A DNA stretch of 30,731 nt from Lachnospiraceae bacterium UBA1748 (GTDB lineage: Bacteria; Bacillota; Clostridia; Lachnospirales; Lachnospiraceae). Where the stretch lies: NCBI GenBank assembly GCA_002314855.1, contig DCHQ01000023.1:4248-34978 (forward strand), in the 5' to 3' direction. This document shows positions 17,120 to 24,997 of this stretch, piece after piece; position 1 is the first letter of the stretch, and the number at the start of each line of letters is the position of its first letter. The notes under the pieces are model-generated. The model did no database searches and was not told the origin of the DNA. It was given only the letters and a program-made list of their open reading frames with translations. Position numbers and translations under genes: made by a program.

Positions 17120-18160
17120 ATGCTTGCGACGATACTTACTATTCTTAAAATAATAGGCATTGTACTTCTTGTATTAATTGGAGTAATACTTGCCTTAATA
17201 TTGCTGGTTCTGCTTTGGCCATTTTCTTACAGGATTTATGGTGATAATAGAACTAAGATTAATGGCGGTGTAAAAATCTCTTGGTTACTGCATTTTGTTT
17301 CGGTTAAAGCGTATTATACGGATGCATTTAATATTGAAGCAAGAGTCCTTGGCATTAAGGTTTATGATAAGCTGAGGAAAGAAGCAAAGGAGCTGGCTAA
17401 AGCTGAAAAAGCTTCTGGAAAAAAGAAGGATAGTTCTAAAACAGAGCAGGAAGCCGAAATACAAGCCGAAGAGTCAAATCTTAATGAACAGAATACCGAA
17501 GTAGATAATGCAGATTGTATAGATTCTGAAATTTCAGAAGACTTTGACTGGGATGAATTACCTGGTGATGATAGTAAGGGCTTATTCAAAAATAATAAAA
17601 AGAAGAATAAAGAAAAGAAAAATAAAAGTAAGTCTTTAAATAATATTAAAAAGAAATTTACTGGCAAAAAGGCAATTTCATTTACTGATTGGCTTGCAAA
17701 TATCTTTGATAAAATATGGGATTTTATTGATGATTTACCATGGAAAATACAGGAATTTGCAGAAAAGCCAGAGAAGAAAATCGATGATTTGGTAGATACA
17801 ATCTGTTATTATGATCGAATACTAAGTTCTAACGGAACCGAGTGGGTTGTGGAGTACATTAAGAAAAAGGTATTTGCAATATTAAAGGCGATTAAGCCTA
17901 GTAAATCGGTTATCAATATTGATTATGCTTCTACAGATCCGGAAAAGGCGGCTAAGGCATTTGAGGCCTTTGTTATGACAAGGCCCTTGCATCCTAAGTC
18001 GACTAATATGAACGTTGCATTTGATCATGATGATATGAAGTTTGATGCTAGGGTCAAAGGCAGTTTTTTACTGGCACCAATTGTTTATCATGGATTAACA
18101 TTAGTATTTAATAAAAAGGTTAAAAAGTTTATAAAACTTATGAAAAGGGAGGATTCATAA
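17120..18160 (+). CDS. DUF2953 (YtfI-like) membrane-anchored protein
   Basis: A 346-residue protein with one strong N-terminal membrane segment (about residues 5-36, ending 'LLVLLWPFSYRI') and a DUF2953-type body ('GGVKISWLLHFVSVKAYY' and the C-terminal 'NMNVAFDHDDMKFDARVKGSF'). A highly charged insert (about 90-190) contains a Lys/Asn run, 'NNKKKNKEKKNKSKS', and is probably disordered. In Bacillus subtilis the related ytfI lies next to ytfJ (gerW), and the same pairing occurs here: the GerW gene starts directly after the stop codon. The biochemical function is unknown; a link to sporulation or the envelope comes from the pairing. Confidence 0.82.
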   Translation: MLATILTILKIIGIVLLVLIGVILALILLVLLWPFSYRIYGDNRTKINGGVKISWLLHFVSVKAYYTDAFNIEARVLGIKVYDKLRKEAKELAKAEKASGKKKDSSKTEQEAEIQAEESNLNEQNTEVDNADCIDSEISEDFDWDELPGDDSKGLFKNNKKKNKEKKNKSKSLNNIKKKFTGKKAISFTDWLANIFDKIWDFIDDLPWKIQEFAEKPEKKIDDLVDTICYYDRILSSNGTEWVVEYIKKKVFAILKAIKPSKSVINIDYASTDPEKAAKAFEAFVMTRPLHPKSTNMNVAFDHDDMKFDARVKGSFLLAPIVYHGLTLVFNKKVKKFIKLMKREDS

Positions 18161-18553
18161 ATGGCAGATAATAGTTATAGCAATGTAATCGAATCTTTAC
18201 TGAAAAATGTAGATGGTCTTGTGGGCTCAAAAACTGTGGTAGGAGAGGCTACAACAGTTGGTGATACTATTATAGTACCACTTGTTGATGTTTCTTTTGG
18301 TGTGGCTGCAGGTGCTAGTAGTCATGACAAAAAGAATGGTGGTATGGGTGGTATGAATGCCAAGATGAGTCCAAGTGCAGTTTTGGTTATTCAGAATGGT
18401 CATGCTAAGCTTGTTAGTGTTAAAAATAACAATACACTTAGTAAGATTGTTGATCTTGTACCAGAGGTTATCGATAAGATTAAGGAGAAAAAAGATGGCG
18501 TTATGAAGAATTCAGATGCCATTGATAATGCTTTTCCTGAAGAAAATAAATAG
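18161..18553 (+). CDS. gerW: GerW (YtfJ) family sporulation protein
   Basis: A 130-residue cytoplasmic protein of the GerW family, which in B. subtilis is made in the forespore and is needed for the germination-related lytic enzyme SleB to work. Family signatures include 'GSKTVVGEATTVGDTIIVPLVDVSFG', given here in parts as 'GEATTVGDTIIVPL' and 'VSFGVAAG', then a Gly-rich stretch 'GGMGGM' and 'SPSAVLVIQNGHAKLV'. GGGAGG precedes the ATG, which directly follows the DUF2953 stop. Its presence suggests sporulation ancestry, though this family also persists in Lachnospiraceae not known to form spores. Confidence 0.93.
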   Translation: MADNSYSNVIESLLKNVDGLVGSKTVVGEATTVGDTIIVPLVDVSFGVAAGASSHDKKNGGMGGMNAKMSPSAVLVIQNGHAKLVSVKNNNTLSKIVDLVPEVIDKIKEKKDGVMKNSDAIDNAFPEENK

Positions 18554-18561
18554 TTATTAAT

Positions 18562-19140
18562 ATGGATTTTGATGAAAAAGACGCATTAGAAACTAAAGAA
18601 GAACTTGAGAGCCTTAAGCATAAGCTTTTTATGGAAAATGTAAGGCTTCAAAGTGAGCGTGGACAGATAGAAGCTGAATATGAGAATATTGCCAACGAAC
18701 GCAAGGATATTCAAAGAGAAAGAAGACAGCTTCAGCATGAGAAAAAGCTTTTAAATATTGAGATGGGACAACTCAGGGATGAAGTTAATTACGAGCGGGC
18801 AAGACTTCAGGAAGAGGAACGATCTCTTGATAGGAAGCAAAGGCTGATTGAACGTTCATTTGAACTTCTCGATAAGGATAAGGAAGAATTAAAAGCTTCT
18901 TATAAGCGTTTGGAACGTGAAAAGATAGAGAGCAAACGCATTAATGCAAGTCTTCGAGGCGAAGTCCTTTATGAAACAGGCATGTTTTTTAGAGGGATTA
19001 AAAGTGCCTCAGGATTAAAGAAGCGTTATAAAGAACTGCTTAAGATATATCATCCGGATAATGAGAGCGGTGATAACGAAATTCTTATTAATATTAATAA
19101 AGAATATGAAGAGCTTCGTAAAAAGTTCGAAAAGAAATAG
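18562..19140 (+). CDS. Coiled-coil protein with C-terminal partial J-domain
   Basis: This 192-residue protein is almost continuous charged helix from residue 8 to about 130, rich in Glu, Arg, Lys and Gln with heptad spacing. A short linker contains 'YETGMFFRGIKSASG', and a C-terminal segment resembles helices II and III of a DnaJ J-domain. That segment has the invariant HPD at 164-166 in 'LLKIYHPDNES', then 'ILININKEYEELRKKF'. Helix I of a full J-domain is not obvious. The HPD tripeptide is the contact that stimulates DnaK ATPase, so a co-chaperone role is plausible but inferred. It lies 8 bases after gerW without a good ribosome site and ends the operon. Confidence 0.85.
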   Translation: MDFDEKDALETKEELESLKHKLFMENVRLQSERGQIEAEYENIANERKDIQRERRQLQHEKKLLNIEMGQLRDEVNYERARLQEEERSLDRKQRLIERSFELLDKDKEELKASYKRLEREKIESKRINASLRGEVLYETGMFFRGIKSASGLKKRYKELLKIYHPDNESGDNEILININKEYEELRKKFEKK

Positions 19141-19145
19141 AATGG

Positions 19146-19179
19146 GCAATTGATTATTCATTTAATCAATTGCTTTTTT
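19146..19179 (+). terminator. Rho-independent terminator of the yebC-to-J-domain operon
   Basis: A perfect 11-bp stem, GCAATTGATTA / TAATCAATTGC, with a TTCATT loop and a run of six T. It lies 5 bases after the last + strand stop and faces the rpmB terminator. Confidence 0.9.
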
Positions 19180-19183
19180 GAAT

Positions 19184-19212
19184 AAAAAAAGAACTGCTCG
19201 AAAGCAGTTCTT
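19184..19212 (-). terminator. Rho-independent terminator of rpmB
   Basis: Read on the - strand, a 10-bp stem AAGAACTGCT / AGCAGTTCTT with a TTCG loop is followed by seven T (A19184-19190 on the + strand). It is positioned 12 bases past the rpmB stop and is separate from the + strand terminator beside it. Confidence 0.9.
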
Positions 19213-19224
19213 ATAAAGTCTAAA

Positions 19225-19410
19225 TTAAGCTCTATCAACCTTGCCTGACTTAAGGCATGTTGTACAAACATGAAGTCTCTTAGAAGTTCCGTTAACTAAG
19301 CACTTAACACTCTTAATATTTGAATTCCAAATTCTGTTAGATCTTCTATGAGAATGGCTTACATTGTTACCAAAATGAGCTCCCTTTTGACAAATATCAC
19401 ACTTTGCCAT
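19225..19410 (-). CDS. rpmB: 50S ribosomal protein L28, zinc-binding form
   Basis: A 61-residue component of the large ribosomal subunit. 'MAKCDICQKG', 'GNNVSHSHRRSNR', 'NGTSKRLHVCTTCLKSGKV' are the standard L28 landmarks. The two CxxC pairs (CDIC near the start, CTTC near the end) mark the zinc-binding (C+) form. AAGGAGGT (19417-19424, - strand) is a strong ribosome site. This is the only gene on the - strand; it has its own promoter and terminator. In many Firmicutes rpmB lies beside the asp23/yloU-yloV genes. Here a chemotaxis receptor and a hydrogenase gene lie between them. Confidence 0.97.
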   Translation of the reverse strand: MAKCDICQKGAHFGNNVSHSHRRSNRIWNSNIKSVKCLVNGTSKRLHVCTTCLKSGKVDRA

Positions 19411-19468
19411 GACGACACCTCCTTAAAATAAACTTGAGCTTTACGTCTAAAAGCCCACAACATTGAGT

Positions 19469-19497
19469 ATTTTAACAGATAATAAATATTAATGCAA
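19469..19497 (-). promoter_or_regulatory. Sigma-A promoter for rpmB
   Basis: On the - strand, TTGCAT (19492-19497) and TAAAAT (19469-19474) are separated by 17 bases. They lie about 59 bases upstream of the rpmB start. Both hexamers match consensus well. Confidence 0.75.
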
Positions 19498-19573
19498 GAA
19501 CTTTATTAAAAAATTATGTAAATATATTTATTCATTAATTATTGTGGTTTATCAATACTTTTAAGCATATTTG

Positions 19574-19582
19574 TGGTAAAAT
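19574..19582 (+). promoter_or_regulatory. Extended -10 promoter for the chemotaxis receptor gene
   Basis: TGGTAAAAT fits the extended -10 form (TGn plus TAAAAT), 35 bases before the start codon. No clear -35 is seen at the right distance, as is common for extended -10 promoters. The motility sigma-28 consensus is not present. Confidence 0.5.
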
Positions 19583-19616
19583 ATATTAGGGGATTACAAT
19601 AAGAGAGGTATAGCTT

Positions 19617-21341
19617 ATGAGAACAAGAAAACTTAGCATTTCTAAAAAAATCAAGTATCTTATCATTGCGATAATAGTGGTTGTTGTTTTTGTTATAACC
19701 GCACTTTCCATGAACAATGTGAAAAAGAAAATGATGGATAATGCCAGAAAGTTATCGACAGAAATTGCACTTGTTGCTGCTGACCAAATTTCTCCAGAGG
19801 AAATAGAGGTTCTTGTAAAGGCGGTCAGTGCAAAAGAAAGTATGCCTCATGAATATCAGGATGTAATGAATAAGCTCATTAGGATTAATGAGATTTCTTC
19901 TATTAGATATATATATGTTATGGCCAAGGATGGTGATAATATTTATTACCTGGCTGATGGAGATAAGAGCGAGCATGAAATGCCTGGTACAAAGTATGAG
20001 TCTCCTAACGAAGATATGATTGCTGCTTTTGAAGGTAAGGCGGTGTCTGATCGTAAAGTTAGTGAAGATAAATATGGTAAGTTTATTTCTTCGTATGTTC
20101 CTGTTATGAAAGGCAAGGAATGCGTGGCTATAGTTGGAGCTGATTATGATGTTACTAATATAAGTAAGGAAATGAAGAACTTACTTATTAATTATGCGAT
20201 TGTTGGTGTAATATTCATTTTAGGTGGAACTATTCTGGCTGTTAAAATTTCTGATAGCTTATATAAGAACTTCAAATCTCTTAATGATAAAATAGAGAAT
20301 GTTGCTTCTGATGATGGCGATCTAACGAGAAAAGTTGAGATATATTCAGGAGATGAACTTGAGGTATTAGGAAAGAGTCTTAATTCACTTCTTGAGAAGA
20401 CTAGAAATACTATATCTCAGGTTAAAGACTCTACTCATACTATTGATACTGATACTAATAAGATAGATAGGCATATGACTGAAATTTCATCACATATGCA
20501 GGACATTCGTAATAATATTAATGAGATGAATACTGCAATGAATTCGTCTGTTCAGAAAATGGGTAATGTATCAACTGCTTCAGGTAATTTATATGAAGAA
20601 ACAGAGAAAACATTGGCCGAATTAAAGGCTACAGAGCAGTCAATTCGTCAGATTCAGTCTATGAGTACTGAACTTCAGCGTAAGGTTCAGACTACGAAAA
20701 AGGAACTTATTAATAAGAATGTTCAGATTTCAAAAGATCTTAAAGAGAAGATTAAAAAGGCTGAACAGGTTAGTCGTATTGCAGAATTAACAGATACTAT
20801 TCTTAATATCGCTGATCAAACAAGTCTTCTTTCTCTTAATGCTAATATTGAGGCGGCTAGAGCAGGTGAAGCTGGTAGAGGATTTTCAGTAGTTGCCAGC
20901 GAAATTGGTTCGCTTGCTGATAATTCAGGTAATGCTGCCAATGAAATTAAAGAGATTGGTGATGAGATTATTAGTATAGTTACAGAATTATCTGATATGA
21001 GTAAGAGCTTACTTGAGTTCATCGAACAATCAATTATTGTTGAATATAATGAATTTGCCGAATTTGGTAATAAATATCTTGATAAAGCAACAGATATTGC
21101 TAACCAGACCAGTCATGTACTTGATTCAACAGAGGCAATTCGTAGTAGTATGGCTGACATTAGTGACAGTACACAGGAACTTCTTGCGTATAGTGAGGAG
21201 AATTCTGCTAGCATGACACTTATTAATGAAATTACTAATACACTTAATAATAATGTTAACAATGTTACTTCAGAATCAACCGAAAGTCGTAAAGAGGTAA
21301 AGAAACTTAACGAAGTAGTTAAGAAATACAAAGTTAATTAA
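19617..21341 (+). CDS. Methyl-accepting chemotaxis protein
   Basis: A 574-residue membrane receptor that signals through CheA/CheW. The layout is a short basic N-terminus, TM1 (about 13-32), an extracellular Cache-like sensor domain (about 35-185) with 'ISSIRYIYVMAKDGDNIYYLADGD', TM2 (about 189-212), HAMP (about 213-265) and a long cytoplasmic helical hairpin. The conserved tip is at about 399-435 ('IADQTSLLSLNANIEAARAG' then 'EAGRGFSVVASEI'). The C-terminus ends 'VVKKYKVN', with no CheR-binding pentapeptide. AGAGAGG precedes the ATG. It stands alone without cheA, cheW or flagellar genes nearby. The ligand is unknown; Cache domains usually bind small metabolites. Confidence 0.95.
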   Translation: MRTRKLSISKKIKYLIIAIIVVVVFVITALSMNNVKKKMMDNARKLSTEIALVAADQISPEEIEVLVKAVSAKESMPHEYQDVMNKLIRINEISSIRYIYVMAKDGDNIYYLADGDKSEHEMPGTKYESPNEDMIAAFEGKAVSDRKVSEDKYGKFISSYVPVMKGKECVAIVGADYDVTNISKEMKNLLINYAIVGVIFILGGTILAVKISDSLYKNFKSLNDKIENVASDDGDLTRKVEIYSGDELEVLGKSLNSLLEKTRNTISQVKDSTHTIDTDTNKIDRHMTEISSHMQDIRNNINEMNTAMNSSVQKMGNVSTASGNLYEETEKTLAELKATEQSIRQIQSMSTELQRKVQTTKKELINKNVQISKDLKEKIKKAEQVSRIAELTDTILNIADQTSLLSLNANIEAARAGEAGRGFSVVASEIGSLADNSGNAANEIKEIGDEIISIVTELSDMSKSLLEFIEQSIIVEYNEFAEFGNKYLDKATDIANQTSHVLDSTEAIRSSMADISDSTQELLAYSEENSASMTLINEITNTLNNNVNNVTSESTESRKEVKKLNEVVKKYKVN

Positions 21342-21391
21342 AAAAATATTATCTTAATAATATAAATATTTAAATAATACGAGGTAAAAAA

Positions 21392-22858
21392 ATGCTTCAC
21401 GAAAATTCAACATTAGTTGATGTACAACACGAAGTACTTACCAAGGTTGCCAAAGCTGCATTTGAAGGCACTCTTGATCAGGCTGAAACTAGTATTCCTT
21501 ATGAACTTGTTCCAGGTCCTAATCCCACATTTCGTTGCTGTATTTACAAGGAAAGAGAAGTTGTTAGAGAGCGTATCGCGCTTGCTAAAAACAAGGATCC
21601 AATGACTGGTATGCCTTGTAACAATACTGTTGTTATCCTTCCAGCAGCTTGTGAAGGCTGTCCTATTACAAGATATGCTGTAACTGATAACTGCCAGAAA
21701 TGTATGGCTAAGAAGTGCTTTAAATCATGTAATTTCGGCGCCATAACTATATTCAAGGATAAGGCTTATATTGATCCTACTAAGTGCCGAGAGTGTGGTA
21801 AGTGTTATCAGAATTGTCCTTATAATGCAATTGCTGATCTTCAAAGACCTTGTAAGAAAGCTTGTCCAGTAGATGCTATTAGTATGGATGAGAATATGCG
21901 AGTTCGTATTGATGATGAAAAATGTATCAGATGTGGCGCGTGTATAGAGGGCTGCCCATTTGGTGCGGTATCTGACAGCTCGCGTATTACAGAAGTTATT
22001 TCGTATTTGCTCTCGGATAAGCCAGTGTATGCTATGGTTGCTCCAGCAGGTGAGGGACAGTTCGGCGCAGGGATAGGTATGGAATCTATGCGTGAAGGTC
22101 TTAAGAAACTGGGATTTAAGGAAATGTTTGAGGTTGCACTTGGTGCTGATTTTGTTGCTGATTCAGAAGCAAAAGAATGGAATGAAGCACATATAGAAGG
22201 CAAAAAATTAACGACATCTTGCTGTCCAGCCTTTGTTCATATGATTAAACGTCATTTCCCAGAGCTTGCTGACAATATTTCGAAAACTATTTCTCCAATG
22301 GCTGCTACAAGTCGTTTGATTCGTGCCATGGACTCAGAAGCTATATGCGTATTTATTGGTCCTTGTATTGCCAAGAAGAGTGAGGCAGGTCAGGTACAGC
22401 ATATCAAAGGCGAAAATGCAGATCTTGTATTAACATTTGAAGAATTAACTGCTTTATTTGATGCCAAGGAAATTGTTCTTGAGCCAGAAGAAAAATATAT
22501 ACAGCAGGGAAGTATATATGGTAAGAACTTTGCAAAGTCTGGTGGTGTAACCCGAGCAGTGCTTCAGGCCCTTAAGGAACAGCATGAAGGTGAAGAGGTT
22601 AAGGTTAATACCTGCAATGGTGCTCAGGAATGTAAGCGTGCACTTCTTATGCTACGAGCAGGAAAACTTCCTGAAGATTTTATTGAAGGTATGATATGTG
22701 AGGGCGGCTGTGTTAATGGCCCAGGTAGTGTGAAGTCTCTTTCTCAGTACCAGGTTGATAGAAACAAGCTTTTAGCTCAGTCTGATGCTCGTACAATTAC
22801 TGGAAGCATAGCGGAATATAGCGATAAAAAGATTGATATGAACAGAACACAATTTTAA
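21392..22858 (+). CDS. [FeFe]-hydrogenase, group B-like, with ferredoxin-type clusters
   Basis: A 488-residue cytoplasmic enzyme expected to interconvert protons plus electrons and H2. The N-terminal half has Cys-rich motifs for several [4Fe-4S] clusters: 'CEGC', 'CQKCMAKKCFKSC', 'CRECGKCYQNCP', 'CKKACP' and 'CIRCGACIEGCP'. All H-cluster ligands are present: Cys278 in TSCCPAF, Cys325 in GPCIAKKSE, and Cys436 and Cys440 in 'MICEGGCVNGPG'. The residue next to the ligand, Cys277, which relays protons in well-studied enzymes, is also present. The motif variants TSCCPAF and GPCxAKK differ from classical group A enzymes (TSCCPGW, MPCxxKK) and agree with group B, such as CpIII of Clostridium pasteurianum. 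GAGG precedes the ATG. The maturases hydE, hydF and hydG are not in the window. Confidence 0.92.
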   Translation: MLHENSTLVDVQHEVLTKVAKAAFEGTLDQAETSIPYELVPGPNPTFRCCIYKEREVVRERIALAKNKDPMTGMPCNNTVVILPAACEGCPITRYAVTDNCQKCMAKKCFKSCNFGAITIFKDKAYIDPTKCRECGKCYQNCPYNAIADLQRPCKKACPVDAISMDENMRVRIDDEKCIRCGACIEGCPFGAVSDSSRITEVISYLLSDKPVYAMVAPAGEGQFGAGIGMESMREGLKKLGFKEMFEVALGADFVADSEAKEWNEAHIEGKKLTTSCCPAFVHMIKRHFPELADNISKTISPMAATSRLIRAMDSEAICVFIGPCIAKKSEAGQVQHIKGENADLVLTFEELTALFDAKEIVLEPEEKYIQQGSIYGKNFAKSGGVTRAVLQALKEQHEGEEVKVNTCNGAQECKRALLMLRAGKLPEDFIEGMICEGGCVNGPGSVKSLSQYQVDRNKLLAQSDARTITGSIAEYSDKKIDMNRTQF

Positions 22859-22895
22859 TGTAATTCAACGTAGTTTTATATCAATATTAATAATA

Positions 22896-22924
22896 TTTAT
22901 TTTTTTTATGAAATCGGTTATACT
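22896..22924 (+). promoter_or_regulatory. Possible promoter for yloU-yloV-recG
   Basis: TATACT (22919-22924) is a good -10, 35 bases before the yloU ATG. The matching -35 (TTTATT at 22896-22901, spacing 17) is weak, so this call is tentative. An AT-only inverted repeat (AATATT, 22883-22897) followed by a T-rich run just upstream might weakly terminate the hydrogenase transcript. Confidence 0.4.
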
Positions 22925-22959
22925 ATGGGATGACTGAATAGAAAAATAGGAGGTCTAAT

Positions 22960-23316
22960 ATGAAAGGTACAATGGATACTCATTTAGGAAGTATACAGAT
23001 TGATAATGAAGTTATTGCTAAGTACGCAGGTACAATTGCATCAGAATGCTTTGGTATAGTTGGTATGACTTCTGTTAATGTTAGAGATGGCCTTGTTCGT
23101 CTTTTGAAAAAGGATAGTGTAGAACATGGTATCGTAGTTAAAGCCAATAATAATAAGCTTAATTTAGAGTTTCATGTTATTGTTGCTTATGGAGTTAGCA
23201 TTCTTGCTGTATGCGATAATCTTGTTGATGATGTAAAATACAAGATTGAAAATTATACAGGTCTCGAAGTTGATAAGATTAATATCTTTGTTGACGGTGT
23301 GCGTGTAATTGATTAA
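22960..23316 (+). CDS. yloU: Asp23/Gls24 (YloU) family protein
   Basis: A 118-residue cytoplasmic protein of the Asp23/Gls24 family (DUF322), a group tied to envelope stress or alkaline shock in Gram-positive bacteria. Typical segments are 'GSIQIDNEVIAKYAGTIASE', 'CFGIVGM', 'NLEFHVIVAYGVSI' and the final 'INIFVDGVRVID'. TAGGAGGT (22948-22954) is a strong ribosome site. The order yloU-yloV is conserved in Firmicutes. The next gene begins 13 bases after this stop, and its ribosome site overlaps the yloU stop codon. Confidence 0.93.
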   Translation: MKGTMDTHLGSIQIDNEVIAKYAGTIASECFGIVGMTSVNVRDGLVRLLKKDSVEHGIVVKANNNKLNLEFHVIVAYGVSILAVCDNLVDDVKYKIENYTGLEVDKINIFVDGVRVID

Positions 23317-23329
23317 GGAGGAAGGCAAA

Positions 23330-24991
23330 GTGCCAGCAAATGTTTTAGATTCAAAACTTGTTGCCAAGATGTTCTTAGCCGGGGCCAAGAATCTTGAGAG
23401 CAAGAAAGAGTATATTAACGAACTTAACGTATTCCCTGTTCCAGATGGTGATACTGGTACTAATATGACAATGACTATTATGTCAGCAGCCAATGAAGTA
23501 AGTGGTCTTGTAGATGGAGATATGGTTACTATATGTAAGGCTATTTCTTCAGGTTCACTTCGTGGCGCTAGAGGTAACTCGGGTGTTATATTAAGTCAGC
23601 TCCTTCGCGGTTTTACTAAGGTAATTAAGGAGTATGATGAACTTGATGTAGCAATTGTTTCTGCTGGTTTTGATAAAGCTGTAGAAACTGCATATAAAGC
23701 TGTAATGAAGCCTAAGGAAGGTACAATCCTTACTGTAGCAAAGGGTATGGCTGATAAAGCTGGAGAATTATTTGAGAACGGTGAAGAGGATCTTAATGTA
23801 TTCTTCGAAAAAGTAATAGCTTACGGTAATGAGGTTCTTCAAAAAACACCTGATATGCTTCCTGTATTAAAAGAAGCAGGTGTAGTTGATTCCGGCGGAC
23901 AGGGTCTTATGGAAGTAGTTCAGGGTGCTTATGATGCATACCTTGGCAAGGAAATTGAATTTACTGCTAATCCTGGTGCAGCTACTGCTCCTAGAAAGCT
24001 TAATGTTGAACCACAGGTTGAACAGGATATTAAGTTTGGATATTGTACAGAGTTCATTATTTTACTTGATGGTAAAATCTTTAATGTTAAGATGGAAGAT
24101 GATTTCAAGTCTTATCTTGAGTCACTTGGTGATAGTATTGTAGTTGTTGCTGACGATGATGTTGTTAAAGTACATGTACATACTAACGATCCAGGTCTTG
24201 CCATTCAGAGAGCTCTTAAATATGGTCAGTTATCAAATCTTAAGATTGATAATATGAGACTTGAGCATCAGGAAAAGGTTATTAAGGAGAATGAAAGAGC
24301 TGAGGCTGTTGCCAAGACAGCTGAGCCTAAGAAGCCAGTTGGATTCATATCAGTATCTGCTGGTGATGGCCTTTCAGAGATATTTAAGAATCTTGGAGTT
24401 GATTATCTTATTGAAGGTGGTCAGACAATGAACCCAAGTACAGAAGATATGCTTAATGCTATTGATGCGATTAATGCTGAAACTATTTATATTCTTCCTA
24501 ATAACAAGAATATTGTTATGGCTGCTAATCAGGCTGCAGATCTTACAGAGGATAAGCATGTAGTTGTTATTCCTACTAAGACAGTGCCACAGGGTATTTC
24601 AGCTCTTATTGGTTTCATACCAGAAGCTTCAGAGGAAGAGAACGTAGATGGTATGAAAGAAGCTATTGATAATGTTAAGACAGGTCAGGTTACATACGCT
24701 GTACGTGATACTGTGATTGAAGGTATGGAAATCCATGAAGGTGACTACATGGGTATTGGCGATAAGGGTATACTTGCCAATGGACTTGATATTACAGAAG
24801 TTACAATGCAGATGATTGCTAAAATGACTGATGATGATACAGAGATTATTAGTATATATTATGGAGCTGATGTATCAGAGGATGATGCTGAAGCAATGAG
24901 AGCTGCTGTGGAGAAGGAATATCCTAAGTGTGATGTTGATCTTCAGGCAGGTGGACAGCCAGTATATTACTACATTATTTCTGCTGAATAA
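23330..24991 (+). CDS. yloV: DAK/DhaL-domain protein YloV, fatty-acid kinase catalytic subunit (FakA-like)
   Basis: FakA-type proteins phosphorylate a fatty acid bound to a DegV-family partner (FakB). The N-terminal DhaL domain (first 200 residues) carries the Mg-ATP motif 'FPVPDGDTGTNMTMTI' and 'GARGNSGVILSQLLRGF'. A linker and a C-terminal DAK1/DegV-like domain follow ('FGYCTEFIILL', 'VHVHTNDPG', 'ILPNNKNIVMAA'). The length, 554 codons including the stop, is close to S. aureus FakA. I choose the GTG at 23330: AAGGAGG at 23315-23321 lies 8 bases before it, whereas an in-frame TTG at 23309 would put that site inside the gene. RecG follows after 6 bases, and a DegV gene lies 2 kb downstream. 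Confidence 0.92.
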   Translation: MPANVLDSKLVAKMFLAGAKNLESKKEYINELNVFPVPDGDTGTNMTMTIMSAANEVSGLVDGDMVTICKAISSGSLRGARGNSGVILSQLLRGFTKVIKEYDELDVAIVSAGFDKAVETAYKAVMKPKEGTILTVAKGMADKAGELFENGEEDLNVFFEKVIAYGNEVLQKTPDMLPVLKEAGVVDSGGQGLMEVVQGAYDAYLGKEIEFTANPGAATAPRKLNVEPQVEQDIKFGYCTEFIILLDGKIFNVKMEDDFKSYLESLGDSIVVVADDDVVKVHVHTNDPGLAIQRALKYGQLSNLKIDNMRLEHQEKVIKENERAEAVAKTAEPKKPVGFISVSAGDGLSEIFKNLGVDYLIEGGQTMNPSTEDMLNAIDAINAETIYILPNNKNIVMAANQAADLTEDKHVVVIPTKTVPQGISALIGFIPEASEEENVDGMKEAIDNVKTGQVTYAVRDTVIEGMEIHEGDYMGIGDKGILANGLDITEVTMQMIAKMTDDDTEIISIYYGADVSEDDAEAMRAAVEKEYPKCDVDLQAGGQPVYYYIISAE

Positions 24992-24997
24992 GGATAT

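Noticed and set aside
22883..22908. AATATT-AAT-AATATT followed by a T-rich run after the hydrogenase gene
   Set aside because: The stem is only 6 A/T pairs and occurs by chance in sequence this AT-rich. It could be a weak terminator, but I do not list it as one.
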